Notes: a model not told the origin generated them from the sequence alone. A DNA stretch of 64,000 nucleotides from Nostoc sp. LPT (GCF_017115165.1 NZ_JABXKF010000064.1:1-64000), one strand, 5' to 3'; shown: positions 8,644-16,829, counted from the stretch's first letter. Program-made: numbers and translations.

Positions 8644-8901
8644 GTGAGTCTGGAAATGCGCTATGCCAGGTCTTTTTTGCTAGACCTGAAGAATTTAGAA
8701 CCTGCCGCCTACGAGCGGGTGCATGATTTTGTTTTTATTGAGTTAGCCCAAAAGTGGCAACTGACTGATTTAAAAGAACTGCGACAGCTTGATAGTGAAG
8801 GCATTTTTCACCGCTTCACCCTAGACAATTATCTGATTGGTATAGAAATTCGGGGTGAAATTGTGAAATTTTTGCGTGTCATCCCTATGCCAGATGTTTA
8901 A
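8644..8901 (+). CDS. RelE/ParE-like toxin of a type II toxin-antitoxin pair
   Basis: The 85-residue product reads MRYARSFLLDLKNLEP at its start and FTLDNYLIGIEIRGEIVKFLRV near its end, the pattern of small RelE/ParE-superfamily toxins (mRNA interferase or gyrase poison). The listed start is a GTG at 8644; the ATG at 8656 is an alternative. The presumed antitoxin lies 345 bases upstream, beyond inserted repeats, so the pair may no longer be co-transcribed. Because the frame is intact, either expression is low or the antitoxin is still made. Confidence 0.7.
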   Translation: MSLEMRYARSFLLDLKNLEPAAYERVHDFVFIELAQKWQLTDLKELRQLDSEGIFHRFTLDNYLIGIEIRGEIVKFLRVIPMPDV

Positions 8902-9013
8902 AGTGAAGAGTCAAGGGAACACTTAAAACTGTAAACTGTATAAGGCTAGGCAGGGATCGCTATAACCTTACATTAAACTGGTTTTTGAAAAACACTTTAT
9001 TTGAGATTTCCCT

Positions 9014-10600
9014 ATGGATGCTAGGGCACTTTGGCAACGATACCAAAACTGGTTATATTTCCACGAGGGATTGGGACTGTACTTAGACGTGAGTCGGATA
9101 CGGTTCGATGATGCCTTTGTGGAATCGTTGCAGCCGAAGTTTGACAAGGCGTTTGCGGATATGGCTCAACTAGAGAAGGGTGCGATCGCAAATCCTGACG
9201 AGAACCGCATGGTTGGACACTACTGGCTGCGAAATCCTGATTTAGCGCCAGCTCCAGAACTTACACAAGAAATAGTCCAAACTCTAGAACAAATCGAAGC
9301 CTTTGCGGAAAAAGTCCAAACAGGTGCTATTCATCCTCCCAGAGCAAGCCGCTTCACGGATATTATCTCCATCGGCATTGGTGGTTCCGCTCTCGGCCCC
9401 CAATTCGTCGCGGAAGCTCTCGCTCCTGATTTCCCGCCCCTGAAAATTCATTTTATCGATAACAACGATCCCGCAGGTATTGATCGCGTTATCAATTATC
9501 TACGAAATAGCCTCGCCAGCACTTTGGTATTGGTGATTTCCAAATCTGGGGGAACACCGGAACCCCGCAACGGCATGATTGAAGTTAAAAAAGCCTACGC
9601 CGGACACAATTTGGAATTTGCCCAGTATGCGGTAGCTATTACTAGCGTTGATAGCAACCTCGATAAACTAGCCAAAGATGAAGGCTGGCTGGCCAGATTT
9701 CCGATGTATGACTGGGTAGGAGGACGCACCTCAGAAATGTCTGCTGTGGGGCTAGTACCAGCAGCATTACAGGGCATTGATGTTCGCGCTATGCTAGATG
9801 GTGCCAAAGAAATGGATGACGCTACCCGCGTCCCAGATGTGAAAAATAACCCAGCAGCCTTGCTCGCTTTGTCTTGGTACTTTGCAGGCAATGGAAAGGG
9901 TGAAAAAGATATGGTTGTTCTACCTTACAAGGACAGCTTATTTTTATTCAGTCGCTATTTACAACAGCTGGTGATGGAATCCTTGGGCAAGGAAAAAGAC
10001 TTAGACGGCAACGTTGTCCATCAAGGTATCGCCGTTTATGGCAACAAAGGCTCAACAGATCAACATGCTTACGTCCAGCAGTTACGCGAGGGTGTAGCGA
10101 ACTTCTTTGCTACCTTCATCGAAGTGTTAGAAGATCGTCAAGGCCCATCGACTGAAATAAATCCAGGAGTTACATCAGGCGATTATCTTTCCGGTTTTCT
10201 CCAAGGAACCCGACAAGCGCTTTATGAAAATCACCGCGATTCGATTACAGTCACGATTCCTCAAGTTAATCCCCGAATTGTAGGGGCATTAATTGCTTTG
10301 TATGAGCGTGCTGTTGGTTTATATGGTAGTTTGGTCAACGTCAACGCCTATCATCAACCAGGTGTAGAAGCTGGCAAAAAAGCTGCCGCCTCCATTCTCG
10401 ATTTACAAACACGAGTAGTAGCAGTGCTACAAAAAGAAAAAACTCCCCTTACTATTGACGAACTCGCCGATAAGGCAGGCGCATCAGACCAAGTTGAGGC
10501 AATTTACAAGATTTTGCGTCACATCCATGCCAATCAACGGGGTGTAGTTTTGCAAGGCGATCTTCACAAACCCGGTACTTTGACTGTTTCTGCTAGCTGA
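9014..10600 (+). CDS. pgi: Glucose-6-phosphate isomerase
   Basis: The 528-residue enzyme interconverts glucose-6-phosphate and fructose-6-phosphate in the cytoplasm, linking glycogen and the oxidative pentose phosphate pathway to the Calvin cycle. Landmarks are [14 protein letters not shown] (near residue 120), [13 protein letters not shown] (near 174) and [17 protein letters not shown] (near 236), followed by [15 protein letters not shown] (near 350). Length is normal for cyanobacterial Pgi. Two hairpins follow the TGA: an intrinsic terminator and a 48-bp palindrome. Transcription appears monocistronic. Confidence 0.96.
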   Translation: MDARALWQRYQNWLYFHEGLGLYLDVSRIRFDDAFVESLQPKFDKAFADMAQLEKGAIANPDENRMVGHYWLRNPDLAPAPELTQEIVQTLEQIEAFAEKVQTGAIHPPRASRFTDIISIGIGGSALGPQFVAEALAPDFPPLKIHFIDNNDPAGIDRVINYLRNSLASTLVLVISKSGGTPEPRNGMIEVKKAYAGHNLEFAQYAVAITSVDSNLDKLAKDEGWLARFPMYDWVGGRTSEMSAVGLVPAALQGIDVRAMLDGAKEMDDATRVPDVKNNPAALLALSWYFAGNGKGEKDMVVLPYKDSLFLFSRYLQQLVMESLGKEKDLDGNVVHQGIAVYGNKGSTDQHAYVQQLREGVANFFATFIEVLEDRQGPSTEINPGVTSGDYLSGFLQGTRQALYENHRDSITVTIPQVNPRIVGALIALYERAVGLYGSLVNVNAYHQPGVEAGKKAAASILDLQTRVVAVLQKEKTPLTIDELADKAGASDQVEAIYKILRHIHANQRGVVLQGDLHKPGTLTVSAS

Positions 10601-10632
10601 TAACTCTAGTCTAAATATCACATTTTGTCCAT

Positions 10633-10658
10633 AATTGTTGTCTCAGCAACAATTTTTT
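10633..10658 (+). terminator. Intrinsic terminator of pgi
   Basis: AATTGTTG (10633-10640) and CAACAATT (10647-10654) form a perfect 8-bp stem with the six-base loop TCTCAG. The run of T residues continues to 10658. It lies 32 bases after the pgi stop codon. Confidence 0.75.
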
Positions 10659-10661
10659 ATT

Positions 10662-10709
10662 GTGAAGCATCCTAAATAGAAGATATATCTTCTATTTAGG
10701 ATGCTTCAC
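10662..10709. repeat. Perfect 48-bp palindrome between convergent genes
   Basis: The 48 bases are exactly self-complementary, beginning GTGAAGCATCC and ending GGATGCTTCAC, with no loop beyond the two central bases. It lies between pgi (+) and the Nif11-like gene (-), four bases after the pgi terminator. It could serve as a terminator for the opposite strand or be a small palindromic mobile element; no long T-run follows on either strand. Confidence 0.85.
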
Positions 10710-10796
10710 TGTATAATTCGTAATTAAGTTTCATCACTCAATACTGTTTGGTTAAGTATTGCTTTCTTCTCTTCCTTTGCCTAATTACGACTTATT

Positions 10797-11456
10797 TTAA
10801 TTATGAATTGCCATAAGGCGTTGATTAAAGTAACTCTTGGGTAAAAAACAGCGATCGGGTAAAAAAGGATTGTTGAGATTTTGACACAAGAAAGTGCTAG
10901 GTTTATCCCGATGACAAAATGGCGGCACAATTCCCCAGTGTTCTGCTAGCCAAATCCAGTATCCTGTTTCAATTCTGCCGTAGCTTGATACCGTCAGAAT
11001 CTCTCCACCACTGTTGTTAATAGATACTAAATTTGATGATGATTTGATGTCAATTAACAGCCAAGCTAACTCATCTACAGAAAAGTAATAGCCATTTTCG
11101 GTAGCGATATCTATAAACTGCTGTGGATCTTTTGCTATTAGCAATTCTTCTTTGAGAGATGGCGTTTTTTGGGCAATATCAAAAAGATCCCAAATCTGTC
11201 TTCTCGTAACTAGAAACCAGGCAAGTTCTTCTGCGGTCAAATTGTAACCGTTTTCTCTTGCTAACTTGAGAAACGGCTCAAGGCTATCGGTTTGTGCCAG
11301 TTGACTTTTCAACTGGAAAGTTTGCTCTACTAGTGACAAGAAATCAATAATCTTTTGCCATGTAACTTTGTCAAAGTTATTGTTAACTTTTATTTTTTCT
11401 TTCCAATAAATGTATTTATCTTCTTTAAGAAAGAAATTCCAAATTTGATAGTACAT
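10797..11456 (-). CDS. Protein with two Nif11-like domains
   Basis: The 219-residue product contains two copies of the Nif11-like pattern: LEPFLKLARENGYNLTAEEL (near residue 59) and a second copy with FIDIATENGYYFSVDEL (near 113). Nif11-like domains are known from nitrogen-fixation-associated small proteins and from leader peptides of ribosomally made peptide natural products. This protein is longer than a leader and has an extra C-terminal part (GYWIWLAEHWGIVPPFCHRDK) with two cysteines and several aromatic residues. No modification enzyme or exporter lies nearby, so a leader role is not supported. Function unknown; it ends convergently with pgi. Confidence 0.7.
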   Translation of the reverse strand: MYYQIWNFFLKEDKYIYWKEKIKVNNNFDKVTWQKIIDFLSLVEQTFQLKSQLAQTDSLEPFLKLARENGYNLTAEELAWFLVTRRQIWDLFDIAQKTPSLKEELLIAKDPQQFIDIATENGYYFSVDELAWLLIDIKSSSNLVSINNSGGEILTVSSYGRIETGYWIWLAEHWGIVPPFCHRDKPSTFLCQNLNNPFLPDRCFLPKSYFNQRLMAIHN

Positions 11457-11639
11457 GGGTCATCTCGCCTAAGTTCTAAACTTGGTAGAGGTTTATGATT
11501 AATGAACACCAGTGTAGTAAGTATAATGTGTTTCTTCGACAGTACTAAACTCCTATCTTATGTAAATGAAGTTACACGGTAGCTAAGTATGAATTTTCTG
11601 TAAAGTTTATCACTATGAATTATATATACCGAGGTAAAT

Positions 11640-11668
11640 AGCGATACCTGCGGTGGGTTGTGCGATCG
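11640..11668. repeat. Small dispersed repeat (GCGATACCTGCGGTGGG type)
   Basis: GCGATACCTGCGGTGGG occurs here and again at 62003-62019, where it continues into GCTACGCCTACGC. The latter core also occurs at about 12318, 13630 and 17738. This is the small dispersed repeat style described for Nostoc genomes. Confidence 0.6.
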
Positions 11669-11728
11669 CTTTTTATTGCTTCCCATAAAATAAAGTTAAG
11701 GCAGCAGACCCTAAGTAGGATTAATGCT

Positions 11729-12027
11729 ATGAGTGAATCAACAGCAAAACAACCTGCACGTCGGGGTAGAATTTTTCCAAAACAGACTTTACCACCCGAA
11801 GAACTTGCTAGACGCAAAGCTGAAGATGAAGTATTTTATCGGCGTTGCCAGGTAATCTTTGGATTAAGGAACACTACGGCTGGTATATTGCGGTAGAGCC
11901 AAATAGTGGTGATTACTTAATTGATGCGAATAAAATGCAAGCTCATAAAAAATCCCTTGAAAAATACCCAAATAGTAGACATTGTGTATTCTGCCTAAAT
12001 GAGAGGGGAACAACTGGCACAATATGA
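11729..12027 (+). pseudogene. Small conserved protein, module copy 1, frameshifted
   Basis: This is a diverged copy of the intact 105-residue gene at 12870-13187. From the ATG at 11729 it matches (STAKQPARRGRIFP, EDEVFYRR) until about 11852. There 19 bases present in the other copy are missing, shifting the frame. The C-terminal part (KEHYGWYIAVEPNSGDY, CVFCLNERG) continues in another frame to 12027. As in copy 2, its stop codon overlaps the start of the protease-like gene (ATGA). No function is known. Confidence 0.85.
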
Positions 12028-12302
12028 TTGAGGGTAAGTTTGGGGATAGCGGGCAACTCTTTTTTGAAATTGATTTGATTACATCTGATGGATTAAACTT
12101 GCCTGTGGATGCCATGTTAGATACTGGTTTCACAGGCTTTTTGGCTAATATGATTCAGGGTAAATTTTGGGAAAAAGGGCAACTATTTTTTGAAATTGAG
12201 TTAATAACTGATGAAATTACTGAGGTTTTTTTAGGTTCAGAGTGGCTAAAAATTCTGCCGTTGATGGTGAATTATCAGGCTGGTATATTAAGTTTTGGTT
12301 AA
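12024..12302 (+). pseudogene. Retropepsin-like aspartic protease, module copy 1, rearranged
   Basis: The open frame of 92 residues starts like copy 2 (QLFFEIDLITS, LPVDAMLDTGFTGFLA), with DTGF being the aspartic protease active-site motif. At about 12147 the sequence jumps to a second N-terminus (MIQGKFWEKGQLFFEIE) and then directly to the C-terminal LGSEWLKILPL. The middle of the domain, including the flap region, is missing. It looks like unequal recombination between related copies at the shared AATATGAT. It is translatable but very unlikely to be an active protease. Confidence 0.8.
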
Positions 12303-12400
12303 CTGCAATACCTACGGCTGCCTACGCCTACGCACTTCAGTTATTTTTAACAAACCACAGAAGTGCAGAGAACGTAAAGGTAAGAAAAGAAATATATTTT

Positions 12401-12454
12401 GCTATCTTTAGTTAATAGGTAAATCGCGGAGAAAGTAAAAGCGATCGCTATTCA
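12401..12454. repeat. Duplicated 3' end of the nuclease-like gene
   Basis: This stretch (GCTATCTTTAGTTAATAGG through GCGATCGCTATTC) is nearly identical to 13708-13760, which is the 3' end of the minus-strand gene at 13709-14758. It marks the right edge of the first module copy and shows that the duplicated segment reached into the nuclease-like gene. Confidence 0.8.
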
Positions 12455-12518
12455 AATTATTTAATTTTAAATATTGTTACAATCAGGTTAAAGCTGTCAA
12501 TAAACACGAATATAAATC

Positions 12519-12785
12519 ATGGATATCCAAATTAAACCTGAATTAGAGCAAATTATCCAAGCGCAAATTGCTACAGGTAGATATGCGAATCCCGAAGAAG
12601 TTATTAGTAAAGCATTGAAGTTGCTATTAGAGTGGGAAAAAGGTTATCAGCAGTGGGTTGAAAAAATACGCGAAAAAGTTGAGGTTGCTATTGAGCAACT
12701 GGATAGAGGGGAAGGTATTGATGGAGGAATTGTAGTTGAACAATTGCGAGAAAAACTCCGTCAGGCGAGAGAATTACAAGGATGA
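12519..12785 (+). CDS. parD: ParD-like antitoxin (CC2985 family), partner truncated
   Basis: The 88-residue product has a ribbon-helix-helix N-terminus (PELEQIIQAQIATGRYANPEEVISKALKLL) and a charged C-terminal tail, the layout of ParD/Arc-MetJ antitoxins that repress their operon and neutralise a ParE gyrase toxin. Its TGA overlaps an ATG (ATGA at 12782-12785), as in intact parDE pairs. That downstream frame stops after 15 codons where duplicated module DNA begins. It is therefore an orphan antitoxin next to a destroyed toxin gene. Confidence 0.85.
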   Translation: MDIQIKPELEQIIQAQIATGRYANPEEVISKALKLLLEWEKGYQQWVEKIREKVEVAIEQLDRGEGIDGGIVVEQLREKLRQARELQG

Positions 12786-12829
12786 AGCAACATATTATCT
12801 CTCCAAAAGTCACCTTTATCTTCCTGTAA
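12782..12829 (+). pseudogene. parE toxin remnant, first ten or so codons
   Basis: From the ATG overlapping the parD stop the frame reads MKQHIISPKVT and then runs into the leader DNA of the second module copy, ending at TAA 12827-12829. The beginning resembles cyanobacterial ParE toxins of the MKQYIISPEA type, and position and overlap fit. The rest of the gene is absent. The breakpoint lies near 12815-12823, where similarity to the copy 1 leader (AAAATAAAGTTAAGGCA) begins. Confidence 0.65.
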
Positions 12830-12869
12830 AATAAAGTTAAGGCATTATTAATAAATAGGGTTAATTACT

Positions 12870-13187
12870 ATGACTGAATCAACCGCAAAACAACCTGTAC
12901 GTCGAGGTAGAATCTTTCCAGAACGCATTTTAGCACCCGAAGAACTTGCTAGACGTAAAGCTGAAGATGAAGTATTTTATCGGCGTTGTCGAGCAATTTT
13001 TGAACGTGTGCATTCCGATTTGATAAAAGAACACTATGGCTGGTATATTGCTGTGGAGCCAGATAGTGGAGATTATTTCATTGATGAAGATATAGAAGTA
13101 ACTAGTCAGAAAGCACGTGAGAAATACCCAAATGCTGTACATTGTATGTTTTGTTTGAATGAGACTGGAGCCACTGGCACAATATGA
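12870..13187 (+). CDS. Small conserved protein of the module, copy 2, intact
   Basis: The 105-residue product starts with a basic segment (STAKQPVRRGRIFP), has a helical charged region (APEELARRKAEDEVFYRR) and a conserved C-terminal part (KEHYGWYIAVEPDSGDYF, CMFCLNETG) with a CxxC. I recall similar cyanobacterial proteins encoded next to retropepsin-like proteases, but no function. Its TGA overlaps the ATG of the protease-like gene (ATGA), implying translational coupling. A frameshifted copy lies 1.1 kb upstream. Confidence 0.75.
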   Translation: MTESTAKQPVRRGRIFPERILAPEELARRKAEDEVFYRRCRAIFERVHSDLIKEHYGWYIAVEPDSGDYFIDEDIEVTSQKAREKYPNAVHCMFCLNETGATGTI

Positions 13188-13543
13188 TACAGGGGTCTTT
13201 TGGTAGCAATGGGCAGCTATTTTTTGAAATTGATTTGATTACATCTAATAGATTAAATCTGCCTGTGGATGCTATGTTAGATACTGGTTTCACAGGCTTT
13301 TTAGCTATTAATAAACAAGATTTAGATGGTCTGGACTGGCAATTTATTCGTGGTCAAGAACTACGAACAGCACAGGGAAAAAATTTTTGATTTGTATTTA
13401 GGTAAGGTGAAATTGAATGGACAGGAGTATGAGATTCCAGTTTTTGAGGGGACGAAATTATAGAAGTTTTATTAGGTTCAGAGTGGCTAAAAATTCTGCC
13501 GTTGGTAGTTAATTATCATGCTGGTATATTAACTTTGGGTTAA
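13184..13543 (+). pseudogene. Retropepsin-like aspartic protease, module copy 2, two frameshifts
   Basis: The first 68 residues (QLFFEIDLITSNRL, AMLDTGFTGFLAINKQDL) match clan AA aspartic proteases with the DTGF catalytic motif. The frame stops at 13390. The continuation FDLYLGKVKLNGQEYEIPVF follows in a second frame to about 13462, and LLGSEWLKILPLVVNY in a third frame to the TAA at 13541-13543. Restoring two single-base changes would give a protein of about 119 residues. Both module copies thus have a broken protease, while the partner gene of copy 2 is intact. Confidence 0.85.
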
Positions 13544-13557
13544 CTGCGATGCCTACG

Positions 13558-13690
13558 ATGGTCACTGAGCTTGCCGTACTACTTCGTGGAAGCAAGCTAC
13601 GCGCAGCGTCTCGTAGAAAAGTGCTGGCTACGCCTACGCACTTCAGTTATTTTTAAACGAACCACCAAGGCGCAGAGAACGCAGAGGTAA
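13558..13690. repeat. Cluster of small dispersed repeats
   Basis: The segment 13589-13618 is the reverse complement of 47764-47794 (core CTACGAGACGCTGCGCGTAG), about 30 identical bases. It is followed by GGCTACGCCTACGCACTTCAG (shared with about 12312-12333) and a copy of the ACCACAGAGGCGCAGAGAAC-type repeat. These lie between the module and the nuclease-like gene. Confidence 0.75.
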
Positions 13691-13708
13691 GAAAATAAAC
13701 ATATTTCG

Positions 13709-14758
13709 CTATCTTTGGTTAATAGGTAAATCTCGGAGAAAGTAAAAGCGATCGCTATTCCAATCACTACTTTTAATTCGCCCTAAATAGCCTGTTAAGG
13801 GTGAGGAAAGTTCTATCAGTAAATCATGAACTGCTTCATCATTTAGTCGCGGATTATGAGTAGCATTGTAATGAACACGAATTTCTGTAACTGTGAAACT
13901 TGGATGTATAGCTTTTGAAGTTTCGTTGTCTTGTTCAGAAAGTTCTTTGACTGCTGTGATAATCTGCGATCGCAACTTAATCTCTCTCTCCGCTTTATCA
14001 ATATATTCATCAATTTTATAGTCAATTTGCCCAGGTTGTAGATATTGCTGTAATTCGACTAAATTAATAGCACCTGGATATCTTGCTTTAAATTCAACTA
14101 GCTTTTGTAGAGTCATTACATTTATAATACTGATTTTAGAAATTTCGGCAGATTCTTTCAGATTTTTAGTGGGTTTACCTGGGCCAATAATTAACCGCAT
14201 GGCTTGAAGATAATTTTCTTTAAGATGCCTTTTACCAATCCTATCTAATTCTTCTACGGCACGATCGGGAATGCTTTTACCTGCTTTACATTCGCAAACA
14301 AGAGGATAAGGTTGTGAGCAAAATAAGTCTAAGCCACCTGCACCGCCTTTGTAGTTTTCTTCAACCTTAAATTCTAAAAAATCAAGGCTACGGCGTGCAA
14401 TATTTTCAAAGTCTGTACCAGCTTGGTAGTTGCTTTTACCCTCATCTTTTTCTATGCTGCGATCGCCCAATTTAGCAATATCATTTATCCAAGCTAAATT
14501 CGGATCGGCTTGCTTAATTAGCTTGTCACTATTCCAACCTAAAAATACTTTGATGTCTTCGTCTAATTGTTTAGCTGCTGGTTGGCTAATGGTTAGGGAT
14601 GCGATCGCACTCTGCAATTCTTCCAGTTCAGGATGCAGTGGGGGTTCTAGTTTTTCTAATTGGCGTTTGCGTTGGGCGAAGGTGCGATCGTTTAATACTG
14701 GCTTTTCTTCAGAAGCCGTTAGAGAATTAGGTAAACTAACAAATTTTCCTAGCACCAA
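13709..14758 (-). CDS. PD-(D/E)XK nuclease-like protein
   Basis: The 349-residue product is not a family I can name. Its middle has E119 (FENIARRSL), D144 in GGLDLF and E156-x-K158 in CECKAG: the spacing and context of a PD-(D/E)XK restriction-type nuclease core. Residues 1-110 are charged and helical, and the C-terminal part is mixed. The longest frame begins with TTG at 14758, directly overlapping the end of the ATPase fragment upstream by 10 bases, and an in-frame stop precedes it. The original N-terminus may therefore have been altered by the same event that truncated the ATPase. It may act on foreign DNA, but that is inferred. Confidence 0.65.
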   Translation of the reverse strand: MVLGKFVSLPNSLTASEEKPVLNDRTFAQRKRQLEKLEPPLHPELEELQSAIASLTISQPAAKQLDEDIKVFLGWNSDKLIKQADPNLAWINDIAKLGDRSIEKDEGKSNYQAGTDFENIARRSLDFLEFKVEENYKGGAGGLDLFCSQPYPLVCECKAGKSIPDRAVEELDRIGKRHLKENYLQAMRLIIGPGKPTKNLKESAEISKISIINVMTLQKLVEFKARYPGAINLVELQQYLQPGQIDYKIDEYIDKAEREIKLRSQIITAVKELSEQDNETSKAIHPSFTVTEIRVHYNATHNPRLNDEAVHDLLIELSSPLTGYLGRIKSSDWNSDRFYFLRDLPINQR

Positions 14759-15261
14759 TTGGGGTAAATATTACTAATGTACTGTTGTGGTGTATAGTTA
14801 CAATTTTTAGCTTCATTAATTAAAGCAGCAGCTATTTCTTGCCACTGCATTACTTGTTGACCACCAAAGGCTCTAAGGCTAGAAGCAACGGCTTGCAGGA
14901 ATTGATATTTGATCTGATTGAGACTGTCATACTTACCCATATAAATAAATAAGGCATCACCTTCTGTTTCTAAGCGATGGCGAACACGGCTGATAAGATG
15001 ACTTTTACCTAACCCCTTTTCAGCCGTTATTGTGATACCTACTGTTTCACGTTTCCCTTTACGAATTTGTTCAACCGCATCAAATACTGCATTAGAAGCT
15101 TGAGAATTAATTGAGGGAACATCGGGATAACTTTTTCCCCATATCTGTTGGGGTCTGACAACAATATGTCCTGCAAAGGGATTTTGATTTGTAATTAGTT
15201 CATCAATGGTAGATGTAGTGGCAATCATAGTATTGTGAAATTCATTTAGTGAGGAGTGCAA
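14749..15261 (-). pseudogene. P-loop ATPase, probable N-terminal fragment
   Basis: The 170-residue product contains a Walker A motif AEKGLGKSH (Lys86, Ser87) after an N-terminal segment of about 75 residues, then a helical region, and stops at YPNWC. No Walker B, sensor or arginine finger follows. Large ATPases with this kind of start are usually several hundred to more than a thousand residues, so most of the protein is missing. The next gene starts within its last codons. The start may be the internal ATG at 15228 (MIATTSTIDELI). Deletion of the gene body is the simplest explanation. Confidence 0.6.
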
Positions 15262-15267
15262 GGAAGT

Positions 15268-15942
15268 TTAGGCTTGGAGAAGCTTGGCGTAGCAGCGTAA
15301 TCCATCTAATACCGTGGTGATGGAATCTTCTATTTTGTCAGGTGCGTTATCTTCTACAGTTCCGCCCTGTAGTTGCAAAATATCGTTAGCTTGTGTTTCC
15401 AGCAGCCAATCATTAAACTCTGTACGACTCACGCGATCGCCAATTCCTCTTCTAATGCGATAAATTGGCACTAGATTATTAAAGTTGTACTCATAGTTCA
15501 GCTTGTCGTAGACTTCCAACGCCACTGACTTAAACTCGTCATAAGATGCGATCGCACCCTTCCCATTAACATTAACCAGTACATCTGCACCAGTTACCAC
15601 AACATCAATCTGACTAATCCACCGCAACAACGCATTCGCCGCCCAAGTACCAACAATCGTCCCTTCAAACTTAAAATCGCCCCTTCTCAAACCCTCACCC
15701 AATACCTCTAAACCCTTGCCAGATGTCAGAGAATATCCCTTTTTAGAAATTGCGATCGCACCCTGCTTCTGTAATTCCTCGAATATGCCCTGATAATCTG
15801 CCACCTTCTGGCTTTTGGCTACAATTCGCTTAGTGAGTTGACCCTTCTTAACTTCCTGCTGCGTTCCTCCCAAATCCCACAAAGCCAAAAGAAGACGAGT
15901 GCTAGTATTTTTTGATGTCATATTGAGTGTATTTTTTGACAA
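15268..15942 (-). CDS. Uncharacterised protein with winged-helix-like N-terminus
   Basis: The 224-residue product begins with a segment (LLLALWDLGGTQQEVKKGQLTKRI) and a following stretch (FEELQKQGAIAISKKGYSLT) that looks like a winged helix. Then come a middle part with hydrophobic strands and a region rich in acidic residues ending in LDGLRCYAKLLQA. It is the first gene of a three-gene minus-strand unit: six bases separate it from the ATPase fragment, which overlaps the nuclease-like gene. The arrangement DNA-binding-like protein, ATPase, nuclease suggests a DNA-targeting accessory system. I do not recognise the family. Confidence 0.6.
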   Translation of the reverse strand: MSKNTLNMTSKNTSTRLLLALWDLGGTQQEVKKGQLTKRIVAKSQKVADYQGIFEELQKQGAIAISKKGYSLTSGKGLEVLGEGLRRGDFKFEGTIVGTWAANALLRWISQIDVVVTGADVLVNVNGKGAIASYDEFKSVALEVYDKLNYEYNFNNLVPIYRIRRGIGDRVSRTEFNDWLLETQANDILQLQGGTVEDNAPDKIEDSITTVLDGLRCYAKLLQA

Positions 15943-16251
15943 AAAGCATCATAGTAACTGTATCTTTGTAAATTATTTACATAGAAAAAATAACCGAGAA
16001 ATTGCTGAATATTTCAGCTAAATAGATTTATAAAAAATCAACAATATATTTCCTTAGGATGAATGCAGTTTCTCTCAAAGGCGGGATGTAATGCTTGAGA
16101 AAATCGACGATCATGACAGAGAAACGCTGTAGCTGTGCAGTTGTAAATTTAGTGGTGTATGTTTTTTCAATTCCCAGCGAAATAACAGGAATTCCAACTT
16201 TGTTTTTGCAACAGCAAGGCTTTTAGCAAATACAGGTGAGAATGAAATCCA
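15943..16251. other. Intergenic region between divergent genes
   Basis: This AT-rich gap separates the minus-strand three-gene unit from the plus-strand lipoprotein gene and should contain both promoters. AGGTGAGAATG just before the ATG at 16252 offers a plausible ribosome-binding site. Nothing else is recognised. Confidence 0.5.
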
Positions 16252-16734
16252 ATGAACACAATATATAAAGAACGTAAAATAGTTTCGCGTTTATTTGCAG
16301 TGCTGCTTTCGGCATTGCTAATGGTGCCCTTGCTGAGTAGCTGCGGAGGCGGTTCTAAAAACGCTTCAGTTCCACCACCTGTTGATGATACCGCCGGTAG
16401 AACAGTGAGCGATCGCCAAACGGAAGCGAAGAAGGGATTGGGTACAGGACAAAAAGTGGCTCTTTTGGCAGGTGCGGCAGGACTTTATTACCTCTACAAC
16501 CAACATAAGAATGCTTCACAAGAAGGAGCGCAAGGTAAATACTATCTTTCTAAGAACGGGCGTGTATACTACCGTGATGCTGAACACCGTGCTCACTGGG
16601 TAACAGCACCAGCAGAAGGAATTCGAGTACCAGAATCTGAAGCACAAAAGTATCGGGAATTCCAAGGCTATAATCGGAGTACCACAGGTCGCGATCTCTC
16701 TGGTATAACTTCATCCGCAGCACCGGCACTCTAG
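16252..16734 (+). CDS. Hypothetical lipoprotein
   Basis: The 160-residue product has a basic N-terminus, a hydrophobic stretch (LFAVLLSALLMVPL) and a lipobox LLSSC with the modified cysteine at residue 31, so it is expected to be a membrane-anchored lipoprotein outside the cytoplasm. A second hydrophobic stretch (VALLAGAAGLYYLY) follows near residue 70. The region after it (GKYYLSKNGRVYYRD, HWVTAPAEGIRVP) is tyrosine-rich and might be a short beta domain. No known family is recognised. The repeat-protein gene follows 95 bases downstream on the same strand. Confidence 0.75.
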   Translation: MNTIYKERKIVSRLFAVLLSALLMVPLLSSCGGGSKNASVPPPVDDTAGRTVSDRQTEAKKGLGTGQKVALLAGAAGLYYLYNQHKNASQEGAQGKYYLSKNGRVYYRDAEHRAHWVTAPAEGIRVPESEAQKYREFQGYNRSTTGRDLSGITSSAAPAL

Positions 16735-16829
16735 ATCAGCGAAGCGTGTGTAAATAAGAAAGCGGGTTTCCCGGAGGATAACGCCGATCGCGCACGTCGG
16801 AAACACGAACTTAAATCAGGAGACAGATT

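Noticed and set aside
14430..14777. Plus-strand frame of 115 codons inside the nuclease-like gene
   Set aside because: Antisense shadow of the PD-(D/E)XK-like coding sequence; serine/leucine-rich product with no domain.
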